The notes: generated by a model not told the origin, from the letters alone. A stretch of DNA of 64,000 nt from Thysanoteuthis rhombus (GCA_963457665.1 OY735202.1:50584781-50648780); one strand, 5' to 3'; shown: positions 1-13,144, counted from the first letter of the stretch. Made by a program: numbers and translations.

Positions 1-208
1 TAACCAATAAAATTGCTGCTGCAACAACATCTAGCACTACTAAGAGATTATTACGTCTATTAATAGTTTCGTCACTTGCCTACACACAATACACTATAAT
101 ATGTGTGTTTTAAGTGAACTCACGCTTGTCTTTTGTCTTATTTATCTTCCATCTTGATCCAATCACAACTCATCCATGTACTGTCCATCGACATATAAGA
201 GAGGGAAC

Positions 209-235
<27 letters not shown>
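1..235 (+). repeat. Dispersed repeat, copy 1 of a pair, ending in (GA)n
   Basis: This segment resembles 35455-35670: shared are a CTAGCACTA-like start, a GTCACTYGCCTA block, a CTTGTCT...TTATCTTCCAT block, CCAATCA and CCATCGACWTATAARAGA. CCAAT-like and TATA-like motifs near the end make an LTR or other promoter-bearing remnant possible. It is cut by the window edge and continues into a (GA)n tract at about 206-240. Confidence 0.5.
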
Positions 236-239
<4 letters not shown>

Positions 240-3200
240 GGTCTGGCTTGTATTCACTATTATATGTGTAAGTCAATAATGCTTGCACTAAATCCTGATC
301 GCTGACGATTCCTGTTTACTCAGTTTTTAATGTAGAGATTGGGTGCCTAAACCTGCCAAGACGAAATTTAGGCCCTAGATTGCAAACTTCGGTTTTTAAT
401 CATTGAACTTTCCCCTATTGTTTGATTAGAGCAGAAAATTACTAAAATCAAGTGCAGGGTTGGAATAGCAGTAAAGTCAGTGGGCGGTAAAATGACAAGC
501 CAAAATATTACATGTTTATTGTGGGACCACTCTGGTAAACTTCGATGTGTTAACAAACTATAGAGTCAGTTGTAAAGTGAAGTTTGATTTTGTGAAAGAA
601 ATCGACTCCCGGGATCTCTCTCCAAAATAAAGTCGCCAACATAACAGTGATAATTCAAATATAAAAATAAGTTGGCTATAGTTACTATTCATCCGCCAAT
701 TAGGATGTGAAAATCACTAAACCTTAAGCAAGGCGTTTGGAGCCTACCTTATTCGTATAATAACAAACAACAGACAAAATGGGCATTGTCGTATGACTCA
801 CACACCTGCACTCGAGAGGCACTCATGCAAAGCATTCAAAGCGACTTTCATACATATGTAAACTATTACATAAACTCACTTTCTGGGGAACTTTTATTCT
901 GTTGACCTTCTCGTTTCGAGTCCGAGTCATGAACATTTTGCAATGAAAAACGCATTTCTCTCCAATAATTCGATCATTATGTCATTATTTTTCTATGAAT
1001 AAATTTGTTAAATTAGACATTTTTTATTGATTTCATTGAACTTTGAACAAGATCAATTAGGATTATTATTGCAGACAATGATATACTGTCTCTACAATAT
1101 ATGTAACCGTGTTGTCTCTCACCACCACGGGAACTGGCTAATTCGACGTGTCCCTCGTCGTGAAAGTTCGATATCTGGATGTGTGAGCACCGCACTGTGG
1201 GGCAGCATCGGTGGGTTGAAGAAAATAATCTATTTTTTCTTTTGGTCTGTTTTCTTTAATGACTCAAAATGCGAGAGGTTTCTCCTAGCCATGAAGAGGA
1301 TCGGTTTTGAACGAAAGTGTGTAACGATTGCTACGCTCATCAACGTAGCTCGTAAGGTTGTACTTGATCGGTCACTTTCGGGTTAAACGGCCCAATTGGT
1401 GCTGTGGGGTATATTAGTCATACCCGCTTCACGTCACTCAACCACTCTTCTGAGTGGATCAACTCCGTAATTGCGACCTAACATGTGAGTGTTCTACGTT
1501 ACGGACGACAGAAGGTTTACTGCTCTTCTAAGTTGATGAACTTCGGGGGCGCCTCCGTAACTTATCATATGGTGCCTGGTTCCGAGACCCGGGAGGGTTT
1601 TCCACGTCTTTAACATCCCAAGTAGGCTCGTCCTGTACGTGAATAGACGAAAGGCCTACAAAATAAAGTTTCAAGGTGAAGTCTAACATGCGAACGACCG
1701 GCGGGTTGCATAAACACCTAATAAATATGATATATCCTCATGACAAGACATACACAAATAAACAAAATATCCTCCGGTAGCCTCAGTTTTGTGATTCATG
1801 AGTAGACTGTATCAAAACATGCATACGATATTCGTTTCTTTTAAGTGAATTATAAAGATAAATTTTCATTATCCTGTGCCTTTGTTTGAAACTATTGTTC
1901 TCTTTTCTAACCTCGTTCTGAAACGAGTGTTCATATTACCCTTAATGGAAACCAAAGGTATTGACAATTGTGCACGTGGACTTCTCGGGATTTTCCAGGC
2001 GTTGTGTTCGCCAAGGGAGCGGTACACAAACATGGATATTTGCCTCTTTTTGCAGAGTTTGATGGCTAATTCAGTGTCGAAGTAACAGATCGCTTGTGTT
2101 GCGTTCGGGGTAGGGGTTGGAAAAGCCTGATTTCTTTTTTCGCCGAAAAGATATATATAGCAATTCACCTCATCTCAATCACGCTTTATTAAGAGAAAAC
2201 GAGTTGAAAATGTCTTATTGGGATCTCTCAAAAATCAACAGCCTTCTTGGCAGCATTTGACGCAGGTGATCACCAAAGGCAATGGAGGCATTAAAAGGTG
2301 ATCAACACGTGTTCAGATACAACCTTCACTCATTTAAAACTTGCTTGAATTTGGTGAACACTTTAAGTGGGAAATTAATTAAACAAACTTGGAAAGTATC
2401 TTGATCTGATATCATTTGCAGAAATAAAGTCAGGTTTATTGTGATACAACCTTTGTTTTAGTTGATAGACTTGGTTCTTGTGCATTCAAGCGTATTTGAA
2501 TAATTTCATTCTTGGTCGGATATCAAAGAGAGATAATATACACACTTTGGAAATCAGTAACCCAAGTACACGGGGAAAATATCTTCATCACCCACTCAAT
2601 CATTAACAAGTAAAAAGATGGAAATACATTGCTTTGAGTGCCATTGCCTCTATTCGTACAAGGGTAATAAAAATAAATTCCATTAATTCGAACTGTAACT
2701 CAGTTCCCTATCTTGCACTCAACAGATGACTTGTGACTTCAATTCTTTTTTGTCTTCCGATCTGTCGTTTCCAGAATGAGATTTTCCTATAAATGCAACC
2801 CTCGCAAAAGCGAGATTTCAGCCCAAACCGAGACTTGGCACTCTGCTGAATATGAAGTAGCTGTGAGATTACCCAGCAATGACATTTAAAAACTGTGAAT
2901 CAAGTGTAGCAACTAATAAGACAACGATAGAATGATGATTGAAAATGAATTGCCCAGAAAGCTTAAAGAGGTGATAATATGTAGTGACTTAATTGATCGT
3001 AAAAAAAGCAAAGAGAGTTTAATAACACTATAATAACACTAATAAAATAATTTTCTACTGTTATTTGAATGAAAAATCTCTCTTTAGCTTAAATGATGCG
3101 AACGACGAGATTTCGAGATAAGTTTAAGCATGGGTCAGGCCGTCGTAGACTATGTCAGTATGAATTCTCTCGGACGATGGTCACTCATTGGTCAATGTGC

Positions 3201-3385
3201 CACGAAAAGAAGTTTTAGATTGATGCAAATCTGTATAAAAGAAATTCGTCTGACGAAGATGAGGAGAGGCCAAACATCACCTTGTCGGTTGATGGGGATG
3301 TATTTCTCTTGGTGGTTCACAAATGGTCTAATTAACAGACTGTTTTCAAAGACGCCTATTTATATTGATAATGTGAATGGCAAAA
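236..3385. other. No supported gene
   Basis: The longest frame (1027-1386) has no recognisable domain. Base composition is somewhat more GC-rich at 1080-1700. No RNA gene or clear transposon end was recognised here. Confidence 0.5.
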
Positions 3386-3650
3386 GGGATTAGTCAGTCA
3401 CTCAATAGAAACTGTCACAAGACCAACGTCTCTTTGCTTTGTTGGGAGTGATCAATTACAAAACGGAAAATGGGTGATCAAATAATAAGTTTTGCTCCAT
3501 GATCACCAAAAAAGTTCTGAATTTCTCCAAAACAAGCATGAATGCTACTAGACACAACCTAAGTAATCAATTTACTATGGACGAATGGCAAATTGAGCCC
3601 CCAGATAAAAACCTGTTTATGGGGGTGGGGGATTTCAAAAAAAATTTTAA
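3386..3650 (+). repeat. R1 interspersed repeat, partial copy
   Basis: It starts with a TAGTCAGTCACTCAATAGAA-type block, followed by spaced TGATCA motifs and a CCCC...GGGG palindromic segment. The same order occurs in copies at 14785, 27928 and 62312 (+) and 9650 and 31800 (-). Confidence 0.6.
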
Positions 3651-5384
3651 AAAACAGTTTTTGTACGGGTATCGGTTTATGCACATGCGAATTGCAATAG
3701 ACAATGAACGTCAAATCAAGAATCGAAGATGTTGTTTTCGAGATGTTTATTTCTTGGGTCGCTAACCACGATTGGAGCATCAACAGCTTAGCAATAGCGA
3801 CATTTTCGGGCAAAAGAAAAAAAGGGATGAGAAAGGGAGAGCCATTTACTCCGGGCATCAGTCAAGGTCACTTGATTCAACAGATAGAGGGGAGAGGCAA
3901 AGATCTGCATCCATTTGCCGTCTCAGCGGCCCTAAATCCCAGCGAAGAGGAGGGGAGACTGCGAGCTCACGTCTTACCCCTTTGGAGTCAAAAAAACATC
4001 TGCCGAAGTATTTTTAAACTCATGCTGAGTTTATTAATTTGAATCCCTACGACTGCAAATGTGAGACGAGGTCAGGATTAAGGTGGTGTCCCGTATGTTC
4101 GAGAACGTGTGGGCTCAGGGTACAAGAGAACCCGAGTCCTTGTGCATGATTCGCGAGGACGTCGGGACTTCGTTCACAGGACGAATCCTGTAGTGCAAGA
4201 ATCCCCAAGTCTTTACGCATGATTTCGCGAAGTCATTATGGCAAGCTGGTCAGTGACTCTAGGATGAGGAACAAATCCTGGACAATGATCAGCTTCTCAG
4301 TCCGAGGGCGTCAAAGAACAGACACTACATTTTGATACGCCGAGAAGTTATGCTTCTATTGGCCAGGGTCATGTGATATATTCTTCCGGTGCATATTCCA
4401 TATCTCATCTTCCTCGTGCTAGAAAATCCATCCTTGATTTGGGTCTTTAGACGTGTCAGAATATAGATATCGGAAACAAGATAACGACACCTGACCTCTC
4501 TGTCAGAACCGACGCCTGGCCCTTTCGGATCCTGGGGAAAGCCGTGTTCGCATTCAGCGAGGTGATAAATAAGAGAGGCAAAAACAAAAACAAAAAAACT
4601 AATGAATGACTTTAATCAATCAATTCTGCGTTTCACTGCATGTAAGGGCACTGCAGCTGCAACAAGGGAAGGAACGGAAGGCTCACATCAGGATTCGAAA
4701 TCGAAGCTTTATTTTTCTTCTTCGGCCGAACGAATATACATCGATGGTCTTCGCTTGAAGACCAAACAAAATACTCACTCATATAGTGGGAGACAGAGAG
4801 GGGAGAAAGAGGGGGAAGAGAGAGGGTGGAGAGAGGGGTTAATCTGTCGTTCTACTGCCAGCGACCATGTCCGTTGACCCGTCACTCGACTACTCTCCTC
4901 TTCCTGTCTGGTTTGCTCTACTCTTCTACTTCTATTGCCTCTGACCAACCTTTGGTGACCTAACATACGGCAAGAGTCTTTTTCTATCGATTTCTCTTTT
5001 GCTAAATCAACTTGCCCTCTTCTTTTACTAGATACTAGAGCTAAATAATCACCTGCCCTTTTCTCTTTCATTTTCCTCCTGCATTCTTTCGTTTCTCTCG
5101 CGACTGTCTGTCTTACTTCCGCCGTTTTAATCCTTATACGCCGTCTTTTTTTTATCAACCCCTTTTCACTTCGTTTTGCTGAGTGTCTTTTTAATTAAGT
5201 AACTGTGACTGGCTATCTATCTGCGGGGGTTCCAAGCGACCACGCTCTACCTTGTCAACAAATCTACTCAAAATGTTCCAATCATCCTTCCGGCGTCTGA
5301 GAAAGGTTACTCTGTAATTATCTTATCTTTGACCAAATATAGTTCACATATATCCACGCAAAAAGTATCTTTAACAAAGGCGTC
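3651..5384. other. No supported gene; includes a GC-richer stretch and purine tracts
   Basis: 4030-4560 is richer in CpG than its surroundings and holds a tandem duplication. 4785-4842 is almost purely purine on the + strand. The frames are short and unrecognised. A promoter or 5' exon could be hidden here but nothing identifies one. Confidence 0.4.
4128..4275 (+). repeat. Diverged ~73 bp tandem duplication
   Basis: Unit 1 (from about 4128) and unit 2 (from about 4201) share an ordered set of blocks: CCCGAGTCCTTGTGCATGAT versus CCCAAGTCTTTACGCATGAT, then TCGCGARG, then AATCCTG. Divergence is high. Confidence 0.55.
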
Positions 5385-5640
5385 ATTTTAAAATAAGATG
5401 GAATTTTTAAAAATAGAAATGAAATATTCAATTAAACAGTCAACATCAGCCCTCATGTTGGAACATTTTTCTTGACACGATAAGAAATCAATAATTTTTT
5501 TAGCCCTCAAGCCTAATTGGTGCAGCCTGTACGTGTGATACATACATACAAAGCCAGTCAGACGGACCAACTAAAAAACTGAAGAGACTAACTAATAGTG
5601 AAAGTTTCAGTGACACGTTTGGTTGGCAGTTTCAAATATA
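5385..5640 (+). repeat. R1 interspersed repeat, 3' part
   Basis: It carries the R1 3' signature: AGCCCTCAAG-like block, ATTGGTGCAGCCTGTACG, ACATACATACA, then AACTGAAGA and GACAGTTTC-like blocks. Confidence 0.6.
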
Positions 5641-6720
5641 TTTTCCTATGCCAGGTTCTGATTAATCATAGCGAAACCCTTTTTTGGAGCCGTCACTAAA
5701 TCTCGATCTTACGAGATGGAGAGTTGGTTACAAGTTAATCTATTCAGTGAATAGGTTTCATTCGTACCATTGCCCAGTTGGTATGTAGATAGCAATTTCC
5801 TTTAATTATCTATCTCATCGACAAACAGAAACTAATTAGAATCTATTTTATGTCCGGAAGCAACCGGTTTTAATCAAACATTTCAGGTTATAATCTGACT
5901 GTAGTGCTGTACTCAGAGATTCTTAATCATTCCATTTGCCTAAATAGATTCTTAGATAGAAGTCCAGAGGTCAGAGCAATGAAATATAAGATATGAGGTG
6001 TGGGAGAGAAAAAAAACTGGCTCTATGCCAAAATGAAAAAGAAACTACAGTGTACCAAAACGTCACCATTCAATTCACATTCAAAAGGTTAATGGCAGCT
6101 CAAAATATATTTTTAGAAGCACCAAAGTTCAATCCACTATGCCAAGTTTTTGGGTCTTGTTACCATGGACCTAACCGTAACAAGTACAATGTAATCAAAA
6201 CACATATTCCTTCAGTTTAACAATTGTTTGATACCCATAAATCTGTATATATGTGAGAGGTGTCACACCGTCTGTCTGCCTGCTTGCCTGTCGCTCTGGA
6301 GAAATCACAGCTCAATTCAAATTGGTGTGCATACTCAAAGGACCTAGGAGAATGTTTAATGTAAAAATTCAAGAGAAAAAAACTTTCAAAGGATTAAGAG
6401 GATTCTATTTACAATGTTGCTATAATATTGAAATGGGCCCTTACATTATGTCCAATATACGAACGTGATCTGTCCATAAAGAAACCAACATTTAGAACAG
6501 CGTGCCAAAGGGACGTTTTAGCTCGTTCTGGATGAAATGTTATAAAGCAGTTACCTTGGCCTTTTGTATAAACTAATACATCTAGCTACGTTGGTTGTTT
6601 TTCTTTTTTAGCTGAACGAACGAGAGTGAAAATGTATCTATTGCATCTGGCCATTTCCCCTACTTTGAACAATGAAGTCAGAGACCTCGTATATATATGA
6701 ATATTTCTTCTTATATCTTT

Positions 6721-7125
6721 AAAGGGTTAAAAGAGAAAGGTCAAAGTGAAAAGAAACTTTCCCACCTTTGAGGGATCAAAAGTGAGAGGAAACCTTTTCC
6801 CGCTTTAAGTGGTCAAAAGGTTGGAAGACGTTTCCCCCATTTCAGTCAAAGTGGAGGGAAACATTTCCCCTTTCAATGGTTCATGAGTGGAAGGAAACTT
6901 TTCTCCTCTAAGGAGTCAAAAGCGCAGGGAAACTGTTTTTGTACTTGAGGGCAAAGTGAGTAGAAATTATCGCCTTTTTAGGGTGTCAAAAAAGGTACCT
7001 GCCTCTCAAGGGGTCGAAGATGAATGGACAATTTTTCCCTCCTTTAAGGGGTCAAAATTGAAGGGAAACCGTTTCGTTTAAGGAGTGAAAATTGAAGGGA
7101 GAACCTTTTTCCTGATATATGTAGT
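6721..7125 (+). repeat. Degenerate ~42 bp minisatellite array
   Basis: About nine diverged units share the core GGGGTCAAAA, a GAAGGGAAAC block, then TTTTCCCC. Upstream (6253-6300) is a TCTGTCTGCCTGC-type stretch like that before the 23.5 kb array. Downstream is an ATTTAACCCG...CAGCTTGT segment like a decayed Helitron-like end. The array is probably internal to a non-autonomous transposon. Confidence 0.65.
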
Positions 7126-7929
7126 CCTTTTGCTACTCTTTATTTAACCCGTGCACTTCAGCTTGTCTGAGATTTATAAACTTGGCTTTTTGATTGTGCA
7201 GACATCAAAATTTGGGACAAACATTGTCGGCGTCAGACAGCATAATCGTCCATCATTGTAAAATCTGGGGTTTAACTAAAGTGTAAGTGTTTACATCAAT
7301 CTCATCATGGGATAGCAGAATGTGAGGTTCGAGGTTCTTGGTGTCATGTAGGTATTTACCAATCTTTTATCCAGAATCATATCTTGAATTTCGGTTTGAA
7401 ATTTTCACTGCATATTTGACCTATTTAATATATCATATTAAAGTGTGTGAACCAGTTATTATCCGTTACACAAGAGTCGATGTATATAAACCCATATTGA
7501 TTCATTCATTCATATCATCTATGCAATGAATTAGTTGAATCTGTATGTGTGTTCGTACACTTATTAATCTAGAGCTCTGCATCCCTGAGAAAAAAAAACA
7601 ATGGCGTATTCGAAATCAGTGTGTCTCAATTTACCTTCAGCCAAGATTTTAGATAGGATTTTGAAAAAAAAATCTCAATTTGTATGGGGTCTGTATTCGT
7701 GCTCACCTAAAAAAAAGTCTATGTAAATTTTTTTTGCCCTTTTTTATCTTGGATTTTCCCCAAATCTGTGATAGTTAGACCTTGCGGAACCATATCAACA
7801 TCACCCGAGGAAGCTCTTTGTACTATTCATTTGAATCTACTTCGCACGTTAAGAGTCAAACATTTTTAAGAAAAATTATCTAATTTCCGACCAAGAACAG
7901 AAACTCTCCGTTGACATAGAAATAGTTCC

Positions 7930-8140
7930 TGGCTACCTTTCATGTTTAAGGGGTCAAAAATGAAGTGGAATCTTTTCCTTTGATTGGTTAAAGGTGAAGG
8001 GACCTTAATCTTTGACGGGTCAAGCGTAATTGGAAACTCCCGGTCCCTTCAAGGGGTCAATAGTATAGAGAAACCTTTTCCCCTTTGAGGAATCAAAAGT
8101 TAAGGGAAACTTTTTTATAGGTCTGAAAACTTTGATCTTT
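7930..8140 (+). repeat. Second ~42 bp minisatellite array
   Basis: Four or five units of the same GGGGTCAAAA / GGGAAACC / TTTTCCCC core as at 6721-7125. It is followed within 25 bp by a hairpin-CTAG terminus at 8158-8190. Confidence 0.6.
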
Positions 8141-8157
8141 TTTCCACTACTTGAATA

Positions 8158-8190
8158 TTTAACCCGCCAACGACGGGTATTCAAGCTAGT
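8158..8190 (+). mobile_element. Helitron-like 3' terminus
   Basis: An ACCCG / CGGGT hairpin (8162-8166 with 8174-8178) is followed 7 nt later by CTAG and then T. Helitrons are known to end in a short hairpin plus CTRR and insert at an A-T site. No helicase was seen, so this would be a non-autonomous remnant. The assignment is inference. Confidence 0.4.
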
Positions 8191-8955
8191 ATCATATAAT
8201 CCCATTAGAGTCATCGACAAGGCGAGGTTATTCTGATGAAAATCCTGATTTTCCGTTAAAAATGTCTTCGCTTTGAATCCTATTTTTTCAGGGTCGAATC
8301 TCTGGTAACGAACGAATACAAGATATAGATATAATCAGTTTATATTCGAATTCCCAACAAGTCTCGCACACAATGTTTTGTTAGTTGTAAAGGTTTGTTC
8401 CTAATCAACACTTGAGATGTTGGTTACAGTATAATCTTAGAAGTCAATTTGTACGAGTGGTTTGCACTTGCTGATCAACTAAAAGTCTGCATTGGCGCTC
8501 AAATATCGGAATGATGAGTTCGTACAACAGGTATATCTTATCATTGCATTTCAAACTTACCCGCCTGTCCGTATGTGCCAGCCTATCACAAAAACCGTAT
8601 AACCTCATGAAATGTTTCGTGTGTACCAATGTTGACAATGCTTCCCCCCATATGTTTTAATGGGGGGGGGTCAATTTACATGGTAAATCCATCGTGAAAG
8701 GGCACATTTTTGTGCCCACGGTGTGACGTACTTTTATGACGCTGCATCCGTATGAGTAGTTTGGAATACAATTGTGTGTGTAATTGTGTATGTGAGAGAG
8801 ACACTCAGGGTGATACAATCGTGCACTATGGCAATTTCCCATGATGCTAGGTTTGACCATGACCTGAGATCGCCTATGTGTGCAATCCAACATGGTCACC
8901 ACTGAAAGTTGACCACTTAATTGCTGATAACTCCAGAGTATTACGTAATACCAGT

Positions 8956-9056
8956 GATTATATGTATTTTGTTATGAGAAATCCATTTCCGGCGTTATTT
9001 TTTCTTTCCAAGTTCATTTTGAGATCAGTAATCACTCTTTACTATCTTTTTTTTAA
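8956..9056 (+). repeat. ~100 bp direct repeat, copy 1
   Basis: Very similar to 10038-10138. Shared blocks include GATTATATGTAT, TTGTTATGAGAAATCCATTT, CCGGCGT and AAGTTCATTTT. Confidence 0.7.
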
Positions 9057-9420
9057 AATTGAATATTACCACAGCTCAGGATTCGGAATCTATTCAATCT
9101 CAGTAAAAACATACACTCTGATAAACAGATAAAGATACTCTAGGCTTGAATATACATAATCCATATCTATGATACGCTGGATCAGGCCTCCATATCATTG
9201 TTTGTGCTGCCTCATTCATTGAAGCATAATCTAATTTTGATATTGAGTAATGTTGGTAGAAGGGGGAGAGTCGTGAGGTGGTGGTGGAAGGAGTGATAGT
9301 TGGAAAGAGAAATGCACACAGAGAATCAACGGGAGACACAAACAGAGGCGTATTGGTAGGAAGAAGGCAGTGTTACATTCACTAACCACTAGCCTGCGTT
9401 CATCCATACGGAAACAGGAA

Positions 9421-9460
9421 AGGTTTGTAAAGTGAGGAATGGTCTGACGTTTACAAACCT
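9421..9460. other. Perfect 11 bp hairpin
   Basis: AGGTTTGTAAA (9421-9431) and its exact reverse complement (9450-9460) are separated by 18 nt. Function unknown; it may be a transposon remnant. Confidence 0.5.
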
Positions 9461-9649
9461 TACATGTTTGGAGCTCTCAGTATATGTATGTATGCGAATG
9501 TGTGTGATGAGCAGCCGAAAGAGATTTTTAGGTAATAAATATCAGCAGCTATTCTTCACGTATCATGCCGACTAGGGTCAGTGTCTTTACGTACCTGTAA
9601 AACTGGCAATACTTAGAACTTATAGTTGTTTGTCTGTCAACTAATAAGA

Positions 9650-10035
9650 AACCCTTAACCAAAACTGTCAACACAGCTTTCTCCAGTTTTCAAGTTGGTC
9701 CAGCTGACAGGCTGGCTGGTTATGTATGCATTACAAGCACAGACCACACCAATGGAGCTTGAGGGCTGAATATTTAAACGTTTACAATTATCTGGGAATA
9801 ACAGAAATCGGTTTTTTTTTCAAATTCACCCCCTAAAATAGTTTTTAGAGTGGGCATTTAATTAACACTGTTAGTTTATACTAATTTGATTATTTGTCTG
9901 TTTTTTTAATTTGGACACAAAAAGTCAGAAAAGTAATTTTTCATAATTCACCCTTACATTTTTTTAATTGAACACCCACAACACGGTATACTGGCAGAAA
10001 AGATATTGGTTTCAATTGAGTGACTAACCATTCCA
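9650..10035 (-). repeat. R1 interspersed repeat
   Basis: An inverted R1 copy: CTGTCAACA and CTCCAGTTTTC near the left, CCAATGGAGCTTGAGGGCT in the middle, a CACCCCCTAAAA palindromic block, and TCAATTGAGTGACTAACC at the right end. The second copy of the ~100 bp direct repeat starts at its right border. Confidence 0.65.
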
Positions 10036-10037
10036 TT

Positions 10038-10138
10038 GATTATATGTATCTTGTTATGAGAAATCCATTTCCGGCGTCATTTTTTCCTATCAAGTTCATT
10101 TTAAGGTCAGAAATCACCCTTTACGGTCTTTTTTTTAA
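10038..10138 (+). repeat. ~100 bp direct repeat, copy 2
   Basis: It matches 8956-9056 with few differences. The copies are 1.08 kb apart with an R1 copy between them. Confidence 0.7.
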
Positions 10139-10679
10139 TCTTTTATTTCTTCTGTACATATTCCAGTATGCATGCAACACTTTAAAATAAAATTACAAGT
10201 TTTTACTTGTTGGAATCGTTATTTTCTTCAATTACTGCGTGGTGAACAAGTTGTCAGTAGTACATTTCTCGGTCATTTAACTCAATGAATGATTCAGTAC
10301 CCCACCAGGTGAATCATGTTTACGCATGAAGAAATGACACACGCCGGGCAAAGATTTGGCCCTTCATGCGTGGGTACATCAATACGTCCGTAGCCTAATG
10401 ATGCAAAAAAAAGAAACATTTAATATTTTACATGACAAACATTTATTTTTCGATGTATTTTCTTTCCCTGTCAATGCATTTAGCCAAACACATCTCCATA
10501 ATACATAGAGATCGAACATTATACAATGAAAATATTATATCAAAATTCAGCTATAGACTTATCGATCCAACCTCGTACATCAATACCCACTCATCTTTAT
10601 GGGAGCCTCTAATATGATAGAGTATTACTATTGTGGCGAGTGCTATTTACAGTGGGTGCTTCACACCTCATAAATAGTA
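10139..10679. other. Nothing recognised
   Basis: AT-rich DNA with only short frames and no motif that could be assigned. Confidence 0.5.
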
Positions 10680-10810
10680 ATACCTGCTTAATTATAAACT
10701 GTCAACATCAACATAGTCAGTATAAACCTAGGTTTCTTCAGTTTTCTAGTTGGTCTGGCTGTCTGGCTATGTATTCATCGCATTGGCTGTAGATTCCTAT
10801 TTTTTGAACC
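10680..10810 (-). repeat. R1 repeat fragment
   Basis: It contains CTGTCAACATCAACATAG, AGGTTTCTTCAGTTTTCTAG and GTCTGGCTGTCTGGCTATG, the 3' end blocks of R1 in inverse orientation. Confidence 0.55.
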
Positions 10811-11846
10811 CCTAAATACAATCCACTCTCAGCAAACTATCGTATGTTACTTGATAGGTACATGTAATGCCCAAGTCAGCAATTTGAGTGATTTTGTACG
10901 TCGAAAATATGTATGCGTGTATGCCAATGATGAAATGGATATGTATGTGATTGTGTTATTCTGTTTTCCCATCCCTTTCCAATAAGAAAATGAGAGGAAC
11001 CAGAAGTCAAGAGGGGCTGACCTCTTCCCCAAGATAACTGGCCAGTGAAGAGACGATTTAGGGATTAGTAATGACAGGGGTGATATGAAACTTGTGAAAG
11101 AGTGTGAACTTATTTGTATGTGTCTGTGTGTTATAACTTGCACACAGATAGATATATGTGGGAACAAGTGTTGGTGTAATGATCAACTCATGAATTTATA
11201 GAGAGAGAGATAGGGACAGATTTTTGAGTAGCAAGTTGGGGTGGATAGCAGTTTAGTCTCTGGTTCTGAGGGCTAGCTGGACCGTTTTGCGTCTATCAGA
11301 AAAGAAAGTAAATTTAATGGAATTTCGCATCGTTGGTGTAAAATCCAACATGGAAAATGTAGCATTTTAGATGCAGGAATCTTTCAGCACCGTTTCATCT
11401 GTTTACACCATCAATGGAGAGACATGACAAAACAAAACAAATGGAACCAGTTTGCATCTCTCCATGGATGCAGCGTCTTCCTTTTCGAAGATTCGTCTTC
11501 ATTTTTCCCTTCGACCGGATCTAACAGAACAGGCTTCCGGATGATCATCGACGGTGTCAGTGCAAGTATGAAAGATACATATTAAAAAAATCACACATCC
11601 GAAATTTGGGGACGTGTTGGCCGGCCCCAGTAAGAAAGGATTCAGGTGAGAAGTCCCCCACCATTGTCCGCACGGTTATCTAACATGGACACCACCATCA
11701 TCCTAAATATAGCGGCCCTAACTTCAGGTAGCGTAACAACATTATCATTCTCATTACAAGTCAAGTATTATCAACATCTTTACCAATACACATAATGGCA
11801 ATATGTGACATTATTTGTAGCAAGTATGGTTTAATTTCTCTTTTTC

Positions 11847-11847
<1 letters not shown>

Positions 11848-11888
<41 letters not shown>
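11848..11888. repeat. (TA)n microsatellite
   Basis: About 20 uninterrupted TA dinucleotides. Confidence 0.95.
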
Positions 11889-11890
<2 letters not shown>

Positions 11891-13144
11891 TATCATCCTG
11901 GGATCAGATCATGCGTCTCTGTCAACGGTCAACTGCACCATTTGACATCTGGATCATACAGAGGGTCGTACTTGCTTACACTACAAATTGTGAATGGAAT
12001 GCTTATGGTGTAACTGGGTTGCCACTAAGGTATATTCCGAATATACCCTTTTACCCCACCCCTTCGCAGAAATACATGTTTCTGTTCCTCCCCTCTCTTG
12101 AATATATACTTCACTCCCCACTCTCTGAAAAAGTCACAGCGGACGCCTATGTCAAAGGATAATATAAATAAGCCTGGAAACATTGATCAAATCAACAATG
12201 CTTCAAGTCAGTTAATATGAATTTTGATTTGAGCACTCTTTTAGAGCTCACTTCAGCTTTTAGGTTTTCTTTCAGATCATCTGATAGCCATTGTTGGGAA
12301 AACAGCAGTTTACGTTCCAGGTTAAGTATGCAAATAAAGATTTGTTTGAATGAGGATAACTTGGTACCTTGTTTCAAACAAACAAAACAGTAACAGTTAA
12401 CAAACAAACGAATATATGTGTATACAAGTAAGTACTTGTGTCGTCAGGGGCAACCTTTGCCACCAGATCCATGTTGACTAACCTGACCCATGTGTCTCAA
12501 AGAAAAGAAAGAAATAATATACTACCACTACTACTACTTCTACCACTGCGTGAATGTGAATGTATTCGACGACATTGTTACGTAGACAGTTCAAGTCTAC
12601 GTGCCATCAGTGGACAGGCATTGTTATAAACGTTACGCCTTGTTGGGACATGTCCACGAATAGAAGCAGCCTGTACGTTAGAAAAGCAGGAAGAAAAGAG
12701 TTAGCCACGGGAGCTTATTGTTGATTGGCGACTTGCAAAGGCCAGAGAAAACGTACCAGTGCCTTTCGTCCCTCGTGCTGATCTGACGATGCCGCTTTTT
12801 TTTTTTCAGAAATTCACTTTTTGTTCGACCGAAACATCGAAAAACACATTTGGAAAATCAACAGACGACTTTCTTCAATTCAATCGATTCTTCGTATTCC
12901 TCTTCTAGCTTCGACTTCCGAGCGTCTTTATAAAGGACAAAATTGTTAATTTTTTTACCTAAGTTTGCTTGACACTTCTTTTAACAAACTCCAGTCCAAG
13001 TTGGAGATGACTTTGTTCCCCCCACCTGTTAAAACAAAAATGATAAGAACAATAACAATCCTCATCTAATTCAGGGGAGTAAACTCTTCACTGTTTGTCT
13101 ACCACGCCATATCGAACCAAACTGATTTATAAAAGTAACATTTC

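Noticed and set aside
1027-1386. 119-codon + frame
   Set aside because: No domain, no splice context and no similarity recognised; plausible by chance in a slightly GC-richer stretch.
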